The notes under the pieces: model-generated
Databases searched by the model: none
What the model was told of the DNA's origin: nothing
What the model saw: the letters and a program-made list of their open reading frames with translations, nothing else
Made by a program: the position numbers and the translations under genes
Shown: positions 7,787 through 17,202 of the stretch, piece after piece
How the letters are laid out: each line of letters opens with the position of its first letter
Numbering within the stretch: the stretch's first letter is position 1
Assembly: GCA_014376645.1 (NCBI GenBank)
Contig: JACMRD010000010.1
Span: 1 to 35,038, forward strand
Direction of reading: 5' to 3'
Length of the DNA stretch: 35,038 bases
Origin: Herminiimonas sp.
GTDB lineage: Bacteria > Pseudomonadota > Gammaproteobacteria > Burkholderiales > Burkholderiaceae_D

Positions 7787-8551
7787 ATGGCAGCGACGGC
7801 GGCACTGTTCGTCTCCGACGTTCATCTGCAACCGGGTGCCCCGCGCACGACCCGGGCATTCCTTGATTTCCTGGAACGGCACGGGCGCACTGCCCGGCAG
7901 ATCTATCTGCTGGGCGATCTCTTCGAGTACTGGGCCGGTGACGATGATCTGGCGTCAGCCTTCAATGCAGAAGTCGTGGCGCTACTGCGGTCGTTGAGCG
8001 ATCTAGGCGTGGAGCTGTTCTGGATGGCTGGGAATCGCGATTTTCTGGTCGGGGATGCCTTCGCTGCGGCAACGGGCGCGCGCTTGTTGCCCGATCCCAG
8101 CGTGCTGACGATCGGCGGACGCCGGCTCGTACTGACCCACGGAGATGCGCAATGTACCGATGACATCGACTACCAGCGCTTTCGAAGGATGGTGCGGGAT
8201 CCCGCGTGGCAGCAGGCTTTCCTGGCCCGACCACTCGCCGAGCGGCTGGCGACCATTGCGCAGATGCGCGCCGGCAGCCGCGCTGCGCAGCGTAACAAGA
8301 CCAGTGAGATCATGGATGTGAATGATGACGCGATTGCGGCTTTGTTCAGCCAGTCCGGTACGGCGCTGATGATTCATGGACATACCCATCGCCCGGCACT
8401 GCATCGCGACTTTCACAATGGTGTTGGCACCGAGCGTCATGTCCTGCCAGATTGGGATGCCGAAACCATGCCGATGCGTGGCGGCGGCATCGCCATCGAT
8501 GAATCCGGACAGATCAGTTTACTGACACTCACCGCACCAGAGCCGACCTGA
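7787..8551 (+). CDS. lpxH: UDP-2,3-diacylglucosamine diphosphatase
   Basis: LpxH hydrolyses UDP-2,3-diacylglucosamine to lipid X and UMP, the fourth step of lipid A synthesis, at the inner face of the cytoplasmic membrane. The 254-residue protein carries the full calcineurin-like metal site: SDVHL (D11, H13), GDLFEYW (D44), GNRDF (N83), LTHGD (H118) and the C-terminal HGHTH (197-201). These are the Mn2+ ligands of the LpxH family rather than of LpxI. The length is near the usual 240. No good ribosome binding site precedes the ATG, which is six bases after the ppiB stop, so translation may depend on coupling. The gene converges on cysE; the 90 bases between them show no clear terminator. Confidence 0.95.
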   Translation: MAATAALFVSDVHLQPGAPRTTRAFLDFLERHGRTARQIYLLGDLFEYWAGDDDLASAFNAEVVALLRSLSDLGVELFWMAGNRDFLVGDAFAAATGARLLPDPSVLTIGGRRLVLTHGDAQCTDDIDYQRFRRMVRDPAWQQAFLARPLAERLATIAQMRAGSRAAQRNKTSEIMDVNDDAIAALFSQSGTALMIHGHTHRPALHRDFHNGVGTERHVLPDWDAETMPMRGGGIAIDESGQISLLTLTAPEPT

Positions 8552-8641
8552 ATCCACCGTGGGCTAGCTTGCCACGCGACGATCCTGATCGCAATAATCC
8601 AACCTGCCGCTTTGCTCAGCGTTGCTTGAAGTTGCCGAACC

Positions 8642-9391
8642 TTATTCGACCAGCTTGTTCATTTCCGCTGGATCGAACTTGTCGCCGGCGCGCAGGCTCT
8701 CGCAATCGATACCGGCACACTTCAACGATGCCAGGATACTGGCGATCTGATGCTCTTGGGCGGTCGCATTGTCGATCAGGCCATGCAGCGCCTTCGATAA
8801 CGGATCGTCCCCGTTGGGCGTAACGCCGTAGGCTGCAAACATGCGTGCCGCCGCTTCCCCGTGCGGGTCACCGTGTTCCTTGAGAATGATGCGCGCCGGG
8901 TTGCCGACCGCCGTGGCGCCAGGTGGCACTTCCTTGGTGACCACGGCATTCGATCCGACCTTGGCACCCTCGCCCACTGTGAAACCACCGAGCACCTTGG
9001 CACCGGCGCCGATGATCACGCCGCGCCCGAGCGTCGGATGCCGCTTGGCACCCTTGGCCAGCGAAGTGCCGCCCAGCGTCACGCCCTGGTAGATGGTGCA
9101 GTCGTCGCCGATCTCGGCAGTCTCGCCGATGACCACGCCGAAACCGTGGTCGATGAACACGCGGCGTCCGATGGTGGCGCCAGGATGGATTTCGATTCCG
9201 GTCAGGAAGCGGGCTAACTGCGACGTGAAGCGCCCCAGCCACTTCAGGTCACGGTGCCAGAGCCAGCGTGCCCAGCCATGGATGACGATGGCATGAAAGC
9301 CGGGGTAGCAGGTCGCGACTTCCCAGCCGCTCCGCGCTGCGGGGTCGCGTTCCATGATGCTGGCGAGGTCTTCACGCAGTCGATTGAACAT
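8642..9391 (-). CDS. cysE: Serine O-acetyltransferase (short form)
   Basis: CysE acetylates L-serine with acetyl-CoA to give O-acetylserine, the substrate for cysteine synthesis. The 249-residue protein has the left-handed beta-helix made of hexapeptide repeats (about 66-170): [19 protein letters not shown] with the catalytic His82, [16 protein letters not shown] and VGNPARI. The N-terminal helical region is about 70 residues shorter than in E. coli CysE, so this is the short form seen in many other bacteria. The last about 75 residues are an extra tail after the acetyltransferase core. The start gives MFNRLREDL, typical for this form. A perfect TTGACA lies upstream on the minus strand, but no matching -10 was found. 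The gene follows rlmB by 97 bases. Confidence 0.95.
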   Translation of the reverse strand: MFNRLREDLASIMERDPAARSGWEVATCYPGFHAIVIHGWARWLWHRDLKWLGRFTSQLARFLTGIEIHPGATIGRRVFIDHGFGVVIGETAEIGDDCTIYQGVTLGGTSLAKGAKRHPTLGRGVIIGAGAKVLGGFTVGEGAKVGSNAVVTKEVPPGATAVGNPARIILKEHGDPHGEAAARMFAAYGVTPNGDDPLSKALHGLIDNATAQEHQIASILASLKCAGIDCESLRAGDKFDPAEMNKLVE

Positions 9392-9488
9392 GAGCTAGAG
9401 TGGCAATGAAAATTCAGGAACAGCGATGGTAGCAAGTCCTGTCAAGCCTTGCTTCCACCGCAATGCTGGCGGCGCATCGCGAAGCGAA

Positions 9489-10232
9489 TCAACGGTCGGT
9501 CGCGATCCGCTGCCGGCGGGCCTCGTAGAGACAGACACCGGACGCGACCGAAACATTCAGGCTTTCGACCGAACCGAACATCGGTACCGACACTAGCAGA
9601 TCGCAGGTGTCACGCGTCAGGCGCCGCATGCCCTCGCCTTCCGAGCCCATGATCAAGGCCGAGCCACCTGTAAAATCGGCCTCGTAGAGGCCTTTCTCGG
9701 CATCTTCGGTGGTGCCGATCAACATGATGTCGCGCTCCTTCAGATCGCGAAGGGTGCGCGCCAGGTTGGTCACCGTAATGTAAGGCACCGTTTCGGCTGC
9801 ACCGCTGGCGACCTTCGCGGCAGTGGCATTCAGGCCAACCGCACGGTCCTTGGGTGCGATCACCGCGTGCGCGCCGGCGCCGTCGGCGACCCGCAGGCAA
9901 GCGCCCAGATTGTGGGGGTCCGTAATGCCGTCGAGGATAAGGATCAGCGGCGGACCATCGATGGCATCAAGCAGTTCATCCAGATTGCGCGCCAGCGACA
10001 GTTCGCCGGCCTTCGCCACCACGCCCTGGTGCCGCCGGGTCCCGACGATGTTGGACAGACGCTGATCGTCTGCCGGGATCACACGGACATTGACTGCTTT
10101 AGCCGCGCGCACCAGGTCCTGCATGCGCCGGTCTTCACGGCTGGCGTCGATGTAGATTTCTTCGACACTGGAGGCTTCATGGCGTAACCGGGCAGTTACC
10201 GCATGAAAGCCGAAAATCATTTTGCTTTTCAT
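9489..10232 (-). CDS. rlmB: 23S rRNA (guanosine(2251)-2'-O)-methyltransferase
   Basis: RlmB methylates the ribose of G2251 in the P loop of 23S rRNA, using S-adenosylmethionine. The 247-residue protein has an N-terminal substrate-binding domain ([12 protein letters not shown] onward) and a C-terminal SPOUT/TrmH domain. The three SPOUT motifs are visible: [32 protein letters not shown] and [18 protein letters not shown], which form the trefoil-knot SAM site. The ATG is three bases after the rnr stop codon, so the two genes are coupled; rnr-rlmB is also the order in E. coli. An ATG four codons downstream (MIFGF) is an alternative start. Confidence 0.96.
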   Translation of the reverse strand: MKSKMIFGFHAVTARLRHEASSVEEIYIDASREDRRMQDLVRAAKAVNVRVIPADDQRLSNIVGTRRHQGVVAKAGELSLARNLDELLDAIDGPPLILILDGITDPHNLGACLRVADGAGAHAVIAPKDRAVGLNATAAKVASGAAETVPYITVTNLARTLRDLKERDIMLIGTTEDAEKGLYEADFTGGSALIMGSEGEGMRRLTRDTCDLLVSVPMFGSVESLNVSVASGVCLYEARRQRIATDR

Positions 10233-10235
10233 CGA

Positions 10236-12668
10236 CTATCGTTTCTTCTTGCCAGACTTGTTGAACGCTTTAGGCACGCGTTGGGCATCACCTGCGGTGC
10301 CGCTCCTGCGGCCGGACCGGTCCGAGCCGGCTACGACGACATTGTCGTTGGTACTCTCTGCATCACCGGACGCTCTGTCGGACTGCGCCTGCTGCTCGCC
10401 GTCGGCGCGTCGTGCCTCGTTTTTCAGCAAGGTCTTGATACCCGGCTCGGTCACCAAGCGCAAATCGATCTTTCGCGCATCGAGATCCACCCGGCTGACC
10501 TGCACCGTGACGCGGTCGGTCAGTTGGTAGCGTATGCCGGTGCGCTCGCCGCGCAGTTCGTGGCGTGCATCGTCGTACTGAAAATAATCGGCGCCGAGGT
10601 CGGTCACATGCACCAACCCTTCGATGAACAGCGAATCGAGTTGCACGAAAATACCGAAGGTGGCGACACCCGAAATCGTGCCGGTGAATTCCTCGCCCAA
10701 CTTGTCGCGGATGAAGTAGCACTTGAGCCACGCTTCAACGTCGCGCGAGGCTTCATCGGCCCGACGCTCGTTCGCCGAGCAATGAATGCCAAGCGCTTCC
10801 CATACCGCTAGATCACCGTCCGGACGTTTCTTGCCGACCGCCTTGTCGGCCGCATGTTGCTTGCGCGTGGCCGGTGACAGCGTGGTGTTAAGCACGCTGA
10901 TCTCGGGAACTTTCGGATCGTAGCGCTTGCCCTTCAGGATCGCCTTGATGGCACGATGAGTCAGCAGATCGGGGTAGCGACGGATCGGGCTGGTGAAATG
11001 CGCGTAGGCCTTGTAGGACAGGCCGAAATGGCCGATGTTTTCCGGGCTGTAGACCGCTTGCTGCATCGAACGCAACAACATGGTCTGCAACAGCAACGCA
11101 TCCGGCCGCGCCTTGATCTTCGGCATCAGGGCGGCATAATCCGAAGCGGTCGGCGAATCGCCGCCACCCAGATTCAGGCCCACCTGTTTCAGGAAGGTGC
11201 GTACCTGGGTGAGCTTTTCCTTGCTCGGTTGTGCATGCACACGATAGACGGCAGGATGGTTGTGCCGCTCCAGCAGGTCGGCCGCACAGACGTTCGCCGC
11301 CAGCATGCACTCCTCGATGATCTTGTGCGCGTCATTGCGGGTACGCGGCAGGATCTGCTCGATCTTGCCCATGGCGTTGCAGACGATATAGGTCTCGGTC
11401 GTCTCGAAATCGATCGCACCGCGCTCATCGCGCGCCTGCAGCAGCGCGTGATAGACCTCGTTAAGATGCAGCAGGTGCGGCACGAGACCGGGACGCTTGG
11501 CGGCTTCCGTCCCCTTGGTGTTGGCCAGGATCGTTGCCACTTCGGTGTAGGTCAGCCGTGCCGCCGAATGAATCACGGCGGGATAGAACTGATAGGCTGT
11601 GACTTGGCCCTTGGCCGTGATGACCGCATCGCACACCAGCGTCAGACGGTCGACCGCCGGGTTCAGCGAGCACAAGCCGTTGGACAGCTTCTCGGGCAGC
11701 ATCGGGATCACGCGCCGAGGGAAATACACAGAGGTGCTGCGTTCGAGCGCATCGACATCGAGCGCGTCGTTCGGCTTGACGTAATGACTGACGTCGGCAA
11801 TGGCCACGATCAGGCGAAAACCGTCCGCCTTCCCGATTCGCACCGGCTCGCAATACACCGCGTCGTCGAAGTCGCGCGCGTCTTCGCCGTCGATGGTCAC
11901 GAGTGGCACATCACGCAGGTCGACGCGGTCAACCAGATCGGCGGGGCGGACTTCGCTCGGTAACTTGGCCGCCATTTTCTTGGCTGCTTCTGAAAACTCG
12001 TGGGGCACGCCGAACTTGCGTACCGCAATTTCGATTTCCATGCCGGGGTCGTCGATGTCGCCCAGGATCTCGACGATCCGGCCGACAGCCTGCGAGTAAC
12101 GCGAGGGCTGCTCGGTGATCTCAATGCTGACGACCTGGCCGGTCTTGGCCTTGCCGGGCGAGCCAGACAACAGGATATCCTGGCCGATGCGCTTGTCCTC
12201 CGGCGCAATGATCCAGACACCGTTTTCGTTGAGCAGGCGGCCGATGACATGGGTATTGGCGCGACTGACGACTTCGACGATGGTGCCTTCGGGGCGACCG
12301 CGGCGATCGGTACCGATCAGACGTACCTGAACGCGGTCGCCGTGCAGTACCTTCTGCATTTCTTTTTCAGGCAGGAAGATATCGTCACCGCCGGCGTCCG
12401 GCACCAGGAAGCCGTAGCCGTCTCGGTGACTGGAGACCCGGCCTTCGATGAAGCTGGTCAGGTTGGCGAGGTGATAGCCACCGCTCTGATCGGGCTTGAT
12501 CTGGCCATCGCGCTCCATGGCGTTGACGCGCCGGATCAAGCCGTCGAGTTCGTCCGGCTTGACGTCGAGGGCGTGGGCGAGCGCATCGATGTCCTGTGGC
12601 TCAGTGGCTTTGCGCAGGAGGCCGAGAATTTCCTCGCGGCTTGGAATTGTGTAGGAATAGTGGCTCAA
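10236..12668 (-). CDS. rnr: Ribonuclease R
   Basis: RNase R is a processive 3'-5' exoribonuclease that can degrade structured RNA; it acts in rRNA and mRNA turnover and in stress. The 810-residue protein has an N-terminal winged helix (about 10-70), cold-shock domains (about 75-230) and the RNB catalytic domain. Its acidic cluster TIDGEDARDFDDAV (258-271) gives the metal-binding aspartates. A C-terminal S1 domain (about 645-735, GTISGVATFGIFVQLD) follows, and then a Lys/Arg-rich tail ending GKKKR. The start codon is TTG: the frame gives the family N-terminus SHYSYTIPSREEIL, and the only upstream codons before an in-frame stop contain no start. No clear Shine-Dalgarno sequence precedes it. The gene is divergent from tRNA-Leu and is followed by rlmB. 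Confidence 0.96.
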   Translation of the reverse strand: MSHYSYTIPSREEILGLLRKATEPQDIDALAHALDVKPDELDGLIRRVNAMERDGQIKPDQSGGYHLANLTSFIEGRVSSHRDGYGFLVPDAGGDDIFLPEKEMQKVLHGDRVQVRLIGTDRRGRPEGTIVEVVSRANTHVIGRLLNENGVWIIAPEDKRIGQDILLSGSPGKAKTGQVVSIEITEQPSRYSQAVGRIVEILGDIDDPGMEIEIAVRKFGVPHEFSEAAKKMAAKLPSEVRPADLVDRVDLRDVPLVTIDGEDARDFDDAVYCEPVRIGKADGFRLIVAIADVSHYVKPNDALDVDALERSTSVYFPRRVIPMLPEKLSNGLCSLNPAVDRLTLVCDAVITAKGQVTAYQFYPAVIHSAARLTYTEVATILANTKGTEAAKRPGLVPHLLHLNEVYHALLQARDERGAIDFETTETYIVCNAMGKIEQILPRTRNDAHKIIEECMLAANVCAADLLERHNHPAVYRVHAQPSKEKLTQVRTFLKQVGLNLGGGDSPTASDYAALMPKIKARPDALLLQTMLLRSMQQAVYSPENIGHFGLSYKAYAHFTSPIRRYPDLLTHRAIKAILKGKRYDPKVPEISVLNTTLSPATRKQHAADKAVGKKRPDGDLAVWEALGIHCSANERRADEASRDVEAWLKCYFIRDKLGEEFTGTISGVATFGIFVQLDSLFIEGLVHVTDLGADYFQYDDARHELRGERTGIRYQLTDRVTVQVSRVDLDARKIDLRLVTEPGIKTLLKNEARRADGEQQAQSDRASGDAESTNDNVVVAGSDRSGRRSGTAGDAQRVPKAFNKSGKKKR

Positions 12669-12758
12669 AAGGTGCTTGGTTCTTTATGGTTTTGTTTCAG
12701 TTTGCTCAATGGGCAAATTCGGATTGCGTTGTGGGCAGAAATTCGTGCCGCAGACGTT

Positions 12759-12789
12759 AGTGTAACGGAGGACGGTGGTCTCCGTCCAA
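12759..12789 (-). promoter_or_regulatory. Weak candidate promoter of rnr
   Basis: On the minus strand TTGGAC (12789-12784) and TACACT (12764-12759) are 19 bases apart, longer than the ideal 17. The spacer carries part of an inverted repeat (GGACGG and CCGTCC, 12770-12787). The leader would be about 80 bases. The rest of 12669-12851 shows nothing else recognisable. Confidence 0.28.
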
Positions 12790-12851
12790 AACACTGGCAT
12801 CGAGCAATGGCGGGAGTCGTTACGAACAGAATTTCTTGCCTTGGTTTCCAA

Positions 12852-12879
12852 TTGACTTCATTTGTTTTTCCGCTATAAT
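12852..12879 (+). promoter_or_regulatory. sigma70 promoter of tRNA-Leu
   Basis: TTGACT (12852-12857) and a perfect TATAAT (12874-12879) are 16 bases apart. Transcription would start near 12886, about nine bases before the mature tRNA 5' end. A strong promoter fits a single-copy stable RNA gene. Confidence 0.85.
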
Positions 12880-12894
12880 CGCCTTCTTCGCAAG

Positions 12895-12979
12895 GCCCAC
12901 GTGGCGGAATTGGTAGACGCGCATGGTTCAGGTCCATGTGCCTTAGGGTGTGGGGGTTCGAGTCCCTCCGTGGGCACCA
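12895..12979 (+). tRNA. tRNA-Leu (anticodon CAG)
   Basis: This is an 85-base class II tRNA with a long variable arm. The acceptor stem GCCCACG (12895-12901) pairs with CGTGGGC, followed by an A discriminator and an encoded CCA (12977-12979). The anticodon arm is CATGG-TTCAGGT-CCATG with anticodon CAG at 12929-12931, reading CUG, a major leucine codon in a G+C-rich genome. The T loop contains GGTTCGAGTCC. The D arm has GGCGGAATTGGTAGACGC, typical of leucine tRNAs. It is a complete one-gene unit with promoter and terminator. Confidence 0.98.
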
Positions 12980-12990
12980 CGGTTTCAAGC

Positions 12991-13020
12991 AAAACCCATT
13001 GATTCGTCAATGGGTTTTTT
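12991..13020 (+). terminator. Strong Rho-independent terminator of tRNA-Leu
   Basis: A perfect 12-bp stem (12991-13002 with 13007-13018) encloses the stable tetraloop TTCG and ends in six T. The A-rich left arm means it can also act on the minus strand, where it lies about 70 bases after the stop of the phosphoribosyltransferase gene. It may thus close the long minus-strand run and insulate rnr from it. Confidence 0.93.
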
Positions 13021-13091
13021 GCTATCTGGCGCAGGCATCGCATCGTCGTGAACACTGTGATGTGATTCGACGTTCACGGCTTTGCAATCAT

Positions 13092-13646
13092 TCAGCTGGC
13101 CTCGTTCGTACCCTTCTTCATCCAGGCCGCGAGCTGCTCTGCCCGCAACCCGTCGTATTGCTCGAACGGCTGGTGAATCCATGGATTATGCGGAAGAAGC
13201 TGCAGGAAGAAGTCCGGCCGCAGTACCGAGCACTCCTTGTACCAGATCACTGCCGACTTGATTTCGGTGACTGCCGGGAACGCTCCCGACAGATGCCGCT
13301 GCACCTTCTGCAGCGTTACGCCCGAATCGACCAGATCATCGACCAGCAATACGCGCCCCGCAAGCGGACCGCGGATCATCGTGATGCTGGAGGCGATGTC
13401 CAGGCTGCCCTGGGTGGTGCCGGCCTGCTCACGATACGAACTGGTCGACAGAATCGCCAGGGGCACGTCGAAAATACGCGACAGCACATCACCCGGCCGC
13501 AAACCACCACGCGCCAAGCACAAGACCTGGTCGAATTTCCAGCCAGATTCGTGTACCAGCAATGCCAGTTCTTCAATCGCCCGGTGATACTCCGTCCAGC
13601 TGACCCACAGATCGCCCTGGGTCGAGGCTGGCAGATCGGTCGACAT
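13092..13646 (-). CDS. Phosphoribosyltransferase (purine salvage type)
   Basis: The 184-residue protein has the type I phosphoribosyltransferase signature RVLLVDDLVDSG (98-109), which binds PRPP. CLARGGLRPGDVL (43-55) forms the pyrophosphate-binding loop. The C-terminal WYKECSVLRPDFF and PWIHQPFEQYD resemble the purine-binding end of xanthine-guanine phosphoribosyltransferases, so salvage of hypoxanthine, guanine or xanthine is the likely reaction; the base specificity is inferred. The start ATG at 13646 was chosen because it gives a normal N-terminus, whereas the upstream open frame is antisense-like purA sequence. It begins seven bases after the purA stop. This links purine salvage with adenylosuccinate synthesis. 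Confidence 0.9.
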   Translation of the reverse strand: MSTDLPASTQGDLWVSWTEYHRAIEELALLVHESGWKFDQVLCLARGGLRPGDVLSRIFDVPLAILSTSSYREQAGTTQGSLDIASSITMIRGPLAGRVLLVDDLVDSGVTLQKVQRHLSGAFPAVTEIKSAVIWYKECSVLRPDFFLQLLPHNPWIHQPFEQYDGLRAEQLAAWMKKGTNEAS

Positions 13647-13653
13647 GGCCAGC

Positions 13654-14970
<1,317 letters not shown>

Positions 14971-16122
14971 TCAGCCTAAATTTTTGATGATCCAGTTACC
15001 ATTTTCCAGCACGAGTGCACGATCGCAATCGAACTCTTCCAGTTCGTCATCGTGACCCGGCAAGGCCTGGATGACGATTTCGCCGGCTGCGCGCAATTGC
15101 GCCAACCGTGCATGCAGTTGCAGGTCCTGGTTCCACGGTGCGCGGATCGAACGCTCGGGCGATGCCATCGGCAACAGCCGCGCCAGCTCGCGCAGATCCA
15201 TCGAAAAGCCCGTTGCCGGACGTGCACGCCCGAACGCTTCGCCCACGTGGTCGTAACGTCCGCCGCGGGCGACCGCGTTCGGCAGATTCGGGACGTACAG
15301 CGCGAAGGTGGCGCCACTTTCGTATTGGTAGCCGCGCAGATCGGCAAGATCGACCGCCACGGCGGCGCTCCCGGCAAGCCGAACCAGCTCCTGCAACTCA
15401 TCGAGCGCGGTCGTGATACCCGGCAGGCGCGGCAGGATCACTCGGGCACGGTCAAGCACGTCGACCTCGCCATAGAGTCCCGGCAGCGCCAGCAGTGCAT
15501 CACGAGTCTCAGGATTACAAGCAGCGGTGACCTCGCGCAGGCCGGGCAGATCCTTGGCACGCAACAAGCTGACCAGCTCGGCTTCGACCTTGCCGGCCTC
15601 GGAATCGGCACCAATAATGGCCCGGATGACACCGACGTGGCACAGGTCGAGCCGGACCTGATCGAAGCCTGCCAGGGCAAGTGTAACCAGTGCCAATTGC
15701 TGTATCTCGGCATCGGCCTCGAGTCCGGCATGGCCGTAGATCTCAGCGCCGATCTGCAGCGGCTCGCGGGTTGCATGCAGGCCGAACGGCTTGGTATGCA
15801 AGACACTGCCAGCGTAACAAAGACGAGTCACGCCAGTACGGTTGAGCAGGTGGGCATCGATCCGGGCGACCTGGGTGGTCATGTCGGCGCGAATGCCGAT
15901 GGTGCGTCCGGAAAGCTGATCGATCAGCTTGAAGGTGCGCAGGTCGACATCCTGGCCGGCGCCGGTGAGAAGCGACTCGACGTACTCGAGCAGCGGTGGC
16001 ATGACCAGTTCATATCCATAGGAGCGGAATCTGTCGAGGATGGCGCGGCGCAGTTGTTCGACCTTGCGGGCTTCGGACGGCAGGACGTCGGCAATGTTTT
16101 CAGGTAAAAGCCAGTTCGGCAT
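14971..16122 (-). CDS. hisZ: ATP phosphoribosyltransferase regulatory subunit
   Basis: HisZ is a catalytically inactive relative of histidyl-tRNA synthetase. It binds the short form of HisG, activates it and gives it histidine feedback control in the first step of histidine synthesis. The 383 residues start [18 protein letters not shown] and keep the class II synthetase core ([38 protein letters not shown]). They lack the anticodon-binding domain that true HisS has. An upstream in-frame TTG (16143) was rejected because the ATG gives the family length. Its presence predicts a short HisG elsewhere in the genome. The true histidyl-tRNA synthetase is at 23495-24871, so both paralogues are in the same gene run. 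Confidence 0.95.
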   Translation of the reverse strand: MPNWLLPENIADVLPSEARKVEQLRRAILDRFRSYGYELVMPPLLEYVESLLTGAGQDVDLRTFKLIDQLSGRTIGIRADMTTQVARIDAHLLNRTGVTRLCYAGSVLHTKPFGLHATREPLQIGAEIYGHAGLEADAEIQQLALVTLALAGFDQVRLDLCHVGVIRAIIGADSEAGKVEAELVSLLRAKDLPGLREVTAACNPETRDALLALPGLYGEVDVLDRARVILPRLPGITTALDELQELVRLAGSAAVAVDLADLRGYQYESGATFALYVPNLPNAVARGGRYDHVGEAFGRARPATGFSMDLRELARLLPMASPERSIRAPWNQDLQLHARLAQLRAAGEIVIQALPGHDDELEEFDCDRALVLENGNWIIKNLG

Positions 16123-16255
16123 GGGGAGCAGGGAAAACGTCAATTGGAAGTCGGCTGCCGCAGCAGATGAAACAATGCATCGGGCCCGGATTACGCCGTG
16201 CCAACGCTGGACGTCATACCAACCTCGCGCATAGCTATCTTCGACCGATGCAGCC

Positions 16256-16290
16256 AGGTTCTCCGGACCATGCGATGCGTCCGAGAACCT
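16256..16290. repeat. Inverted repeat between hflC and hisZ
   Basis: AGGTTCTCCGGAC (16256-16268) and GTCCGAGAACCT (16279-16290) pair over 12 bp with one bulged base around a 10-base loop. It lies just after the hflC stop on the minus strand, and no T run follows, so it is not a standard terminator. It could stabilise the 3' end of the hflKC message, mark a processing site or be a protein site. The rest of the 180-base gap shows no gene; no reading frame resembling the small YjeT/DUF2065 protein was found. Confidence 0.6.
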
Positions 16291-16302
16291 GTCGTGCGAC
16301 GA

Positions 16303-17202
16303 TTATTTTTTGCGGGCAGGCTCGGCAGCGGGTGCGGCGCCGGAACTCTTGAAATACTTGAAGAATTCCGAGTTCGGATCCATCACCACGACATCGCTAT
16401 GGCTCTTGAAGCTCGCGCGGTATGCCTCAAGGCTCCGATAGAACTTGTAGAACTCCGGATTCTGACCGAAAGCCTGCGCGTATGTCGCCGAGGCCTTGGC
16501 ATCGCCCTCGCCGCGAATGTTCTCGGCATCGCGATAGGCTTCGGCAAGGATCACCGTGCGCTGACGATCCGCATCGGCCCGAATTTTTTCCGACTCGGCA
16601 GAACCGGTCGAGCGTAACTCGTTGGCAACTCGGGTGCGTTCGGACTTCATCCGGTCGTAGACGGAGTTATTGATGTTTTCAACGTAGTCGACACGCTTGA
16701 GGCGAACGTCGACGATCTCAACGCCGATCTGCAGGGCTTCATCACCGACCTTCTTCTGGATGGCGCCCATCACCTTGCCGCGTTCGCCGGAGATCACCTC
16801 GCGCACCGTGCGCTTGGTGATTTCATCGTTGAGCGCAGCCTTGATGATCTGCAGCATCCGATCATTGGCACGGCGCTCATCACCACCAAAACTGACGAAA
16901 TACAGTTTCGGATCGACGATGCGCCACTTCACGAAGGCGTCGACGAGAATGTTCTTCTTTTCAGCCGTGATGAAGCGCTCGGCGTCCGGCGTGTCGAGTG
17001 TCAGGATCCGGTTGTCGAGGAACAAAACGTTTTGAAACGGTGGCGGTAACTTGAAATGCAGGCCTGGCTCGCGAATGATGCTCTTGACTTCACCTAAAGC
17101 GAAGACAATGGCGAACTGGCGTTGATCTACCACGAACAGGCTCGCCATCAACAACCACAGTGCGATCAGCAGGACGATGCCGTAGGAAACGATGCGGTTC
17201 AT
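16303..17202 (-). CDS. hflC: Modulator of FtsH protease HflC
   Basis: HflC is an SPFH/prohibitin-family inner-membrane protein. With HflK it forms a large periplasmic cage around the FtsH protease and limits its action on membrane proteins. The 299 residues start with one membrane segment (about 5-24) followed by DQRQFAIVFALGEVK, the opening of the SPFH domain. RIVDPKLYF and EIVDVRLKRVDY are typical blocks, and an Ala/Glu-rich coiled-coil region follows (about 180-250). The last 12 residues are rich in Ala, Pro and Lys. Its ATG overlaps the hflK stop by one base (TAATG), a strong sign of coupled translation in equal amounts. Confidence 0.96.
   Translation of the reverse strand: MNRIVSYGIVLLIALWLLMASLFVVDQRQFAIVFALGEVKSIIREPGLHFKLPPPFQNVLFLDNRILTLDTPDAERFITAEKKNILVDAFVKWRIVDPKLYFVSFGGDERRANDRMLQIIKAALNDEITKRTVREVISGERGKVMGAIQKKVGDEALQIGVEIVDVRLKRVDYVENINNSVYDRMKSERTRVANELRSTGSAESEKIRADADRQRTVILAEAYRDAENIRGEGDAKASATYAQAFGQNPEFYKFYRSLEAYRASFKSHSDVVVMDPNSEFFKYFKSSGAAPAAEPARKK

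Noticed and set aside
8552-8641. CGTGG/CCACG hairpin between lpxH and cysE as a terminator
   Set aside because: The stem has only five or six pairs with a bulge and no T run follows on either strand.
16166-16245. A 26-codon open frame between hflC and hisZ as a YjeT-like small protein
   Set aside because: It is short, charged and lacks the two membrane helices of DUF2065 proteins; no ribosome binding site is visible.
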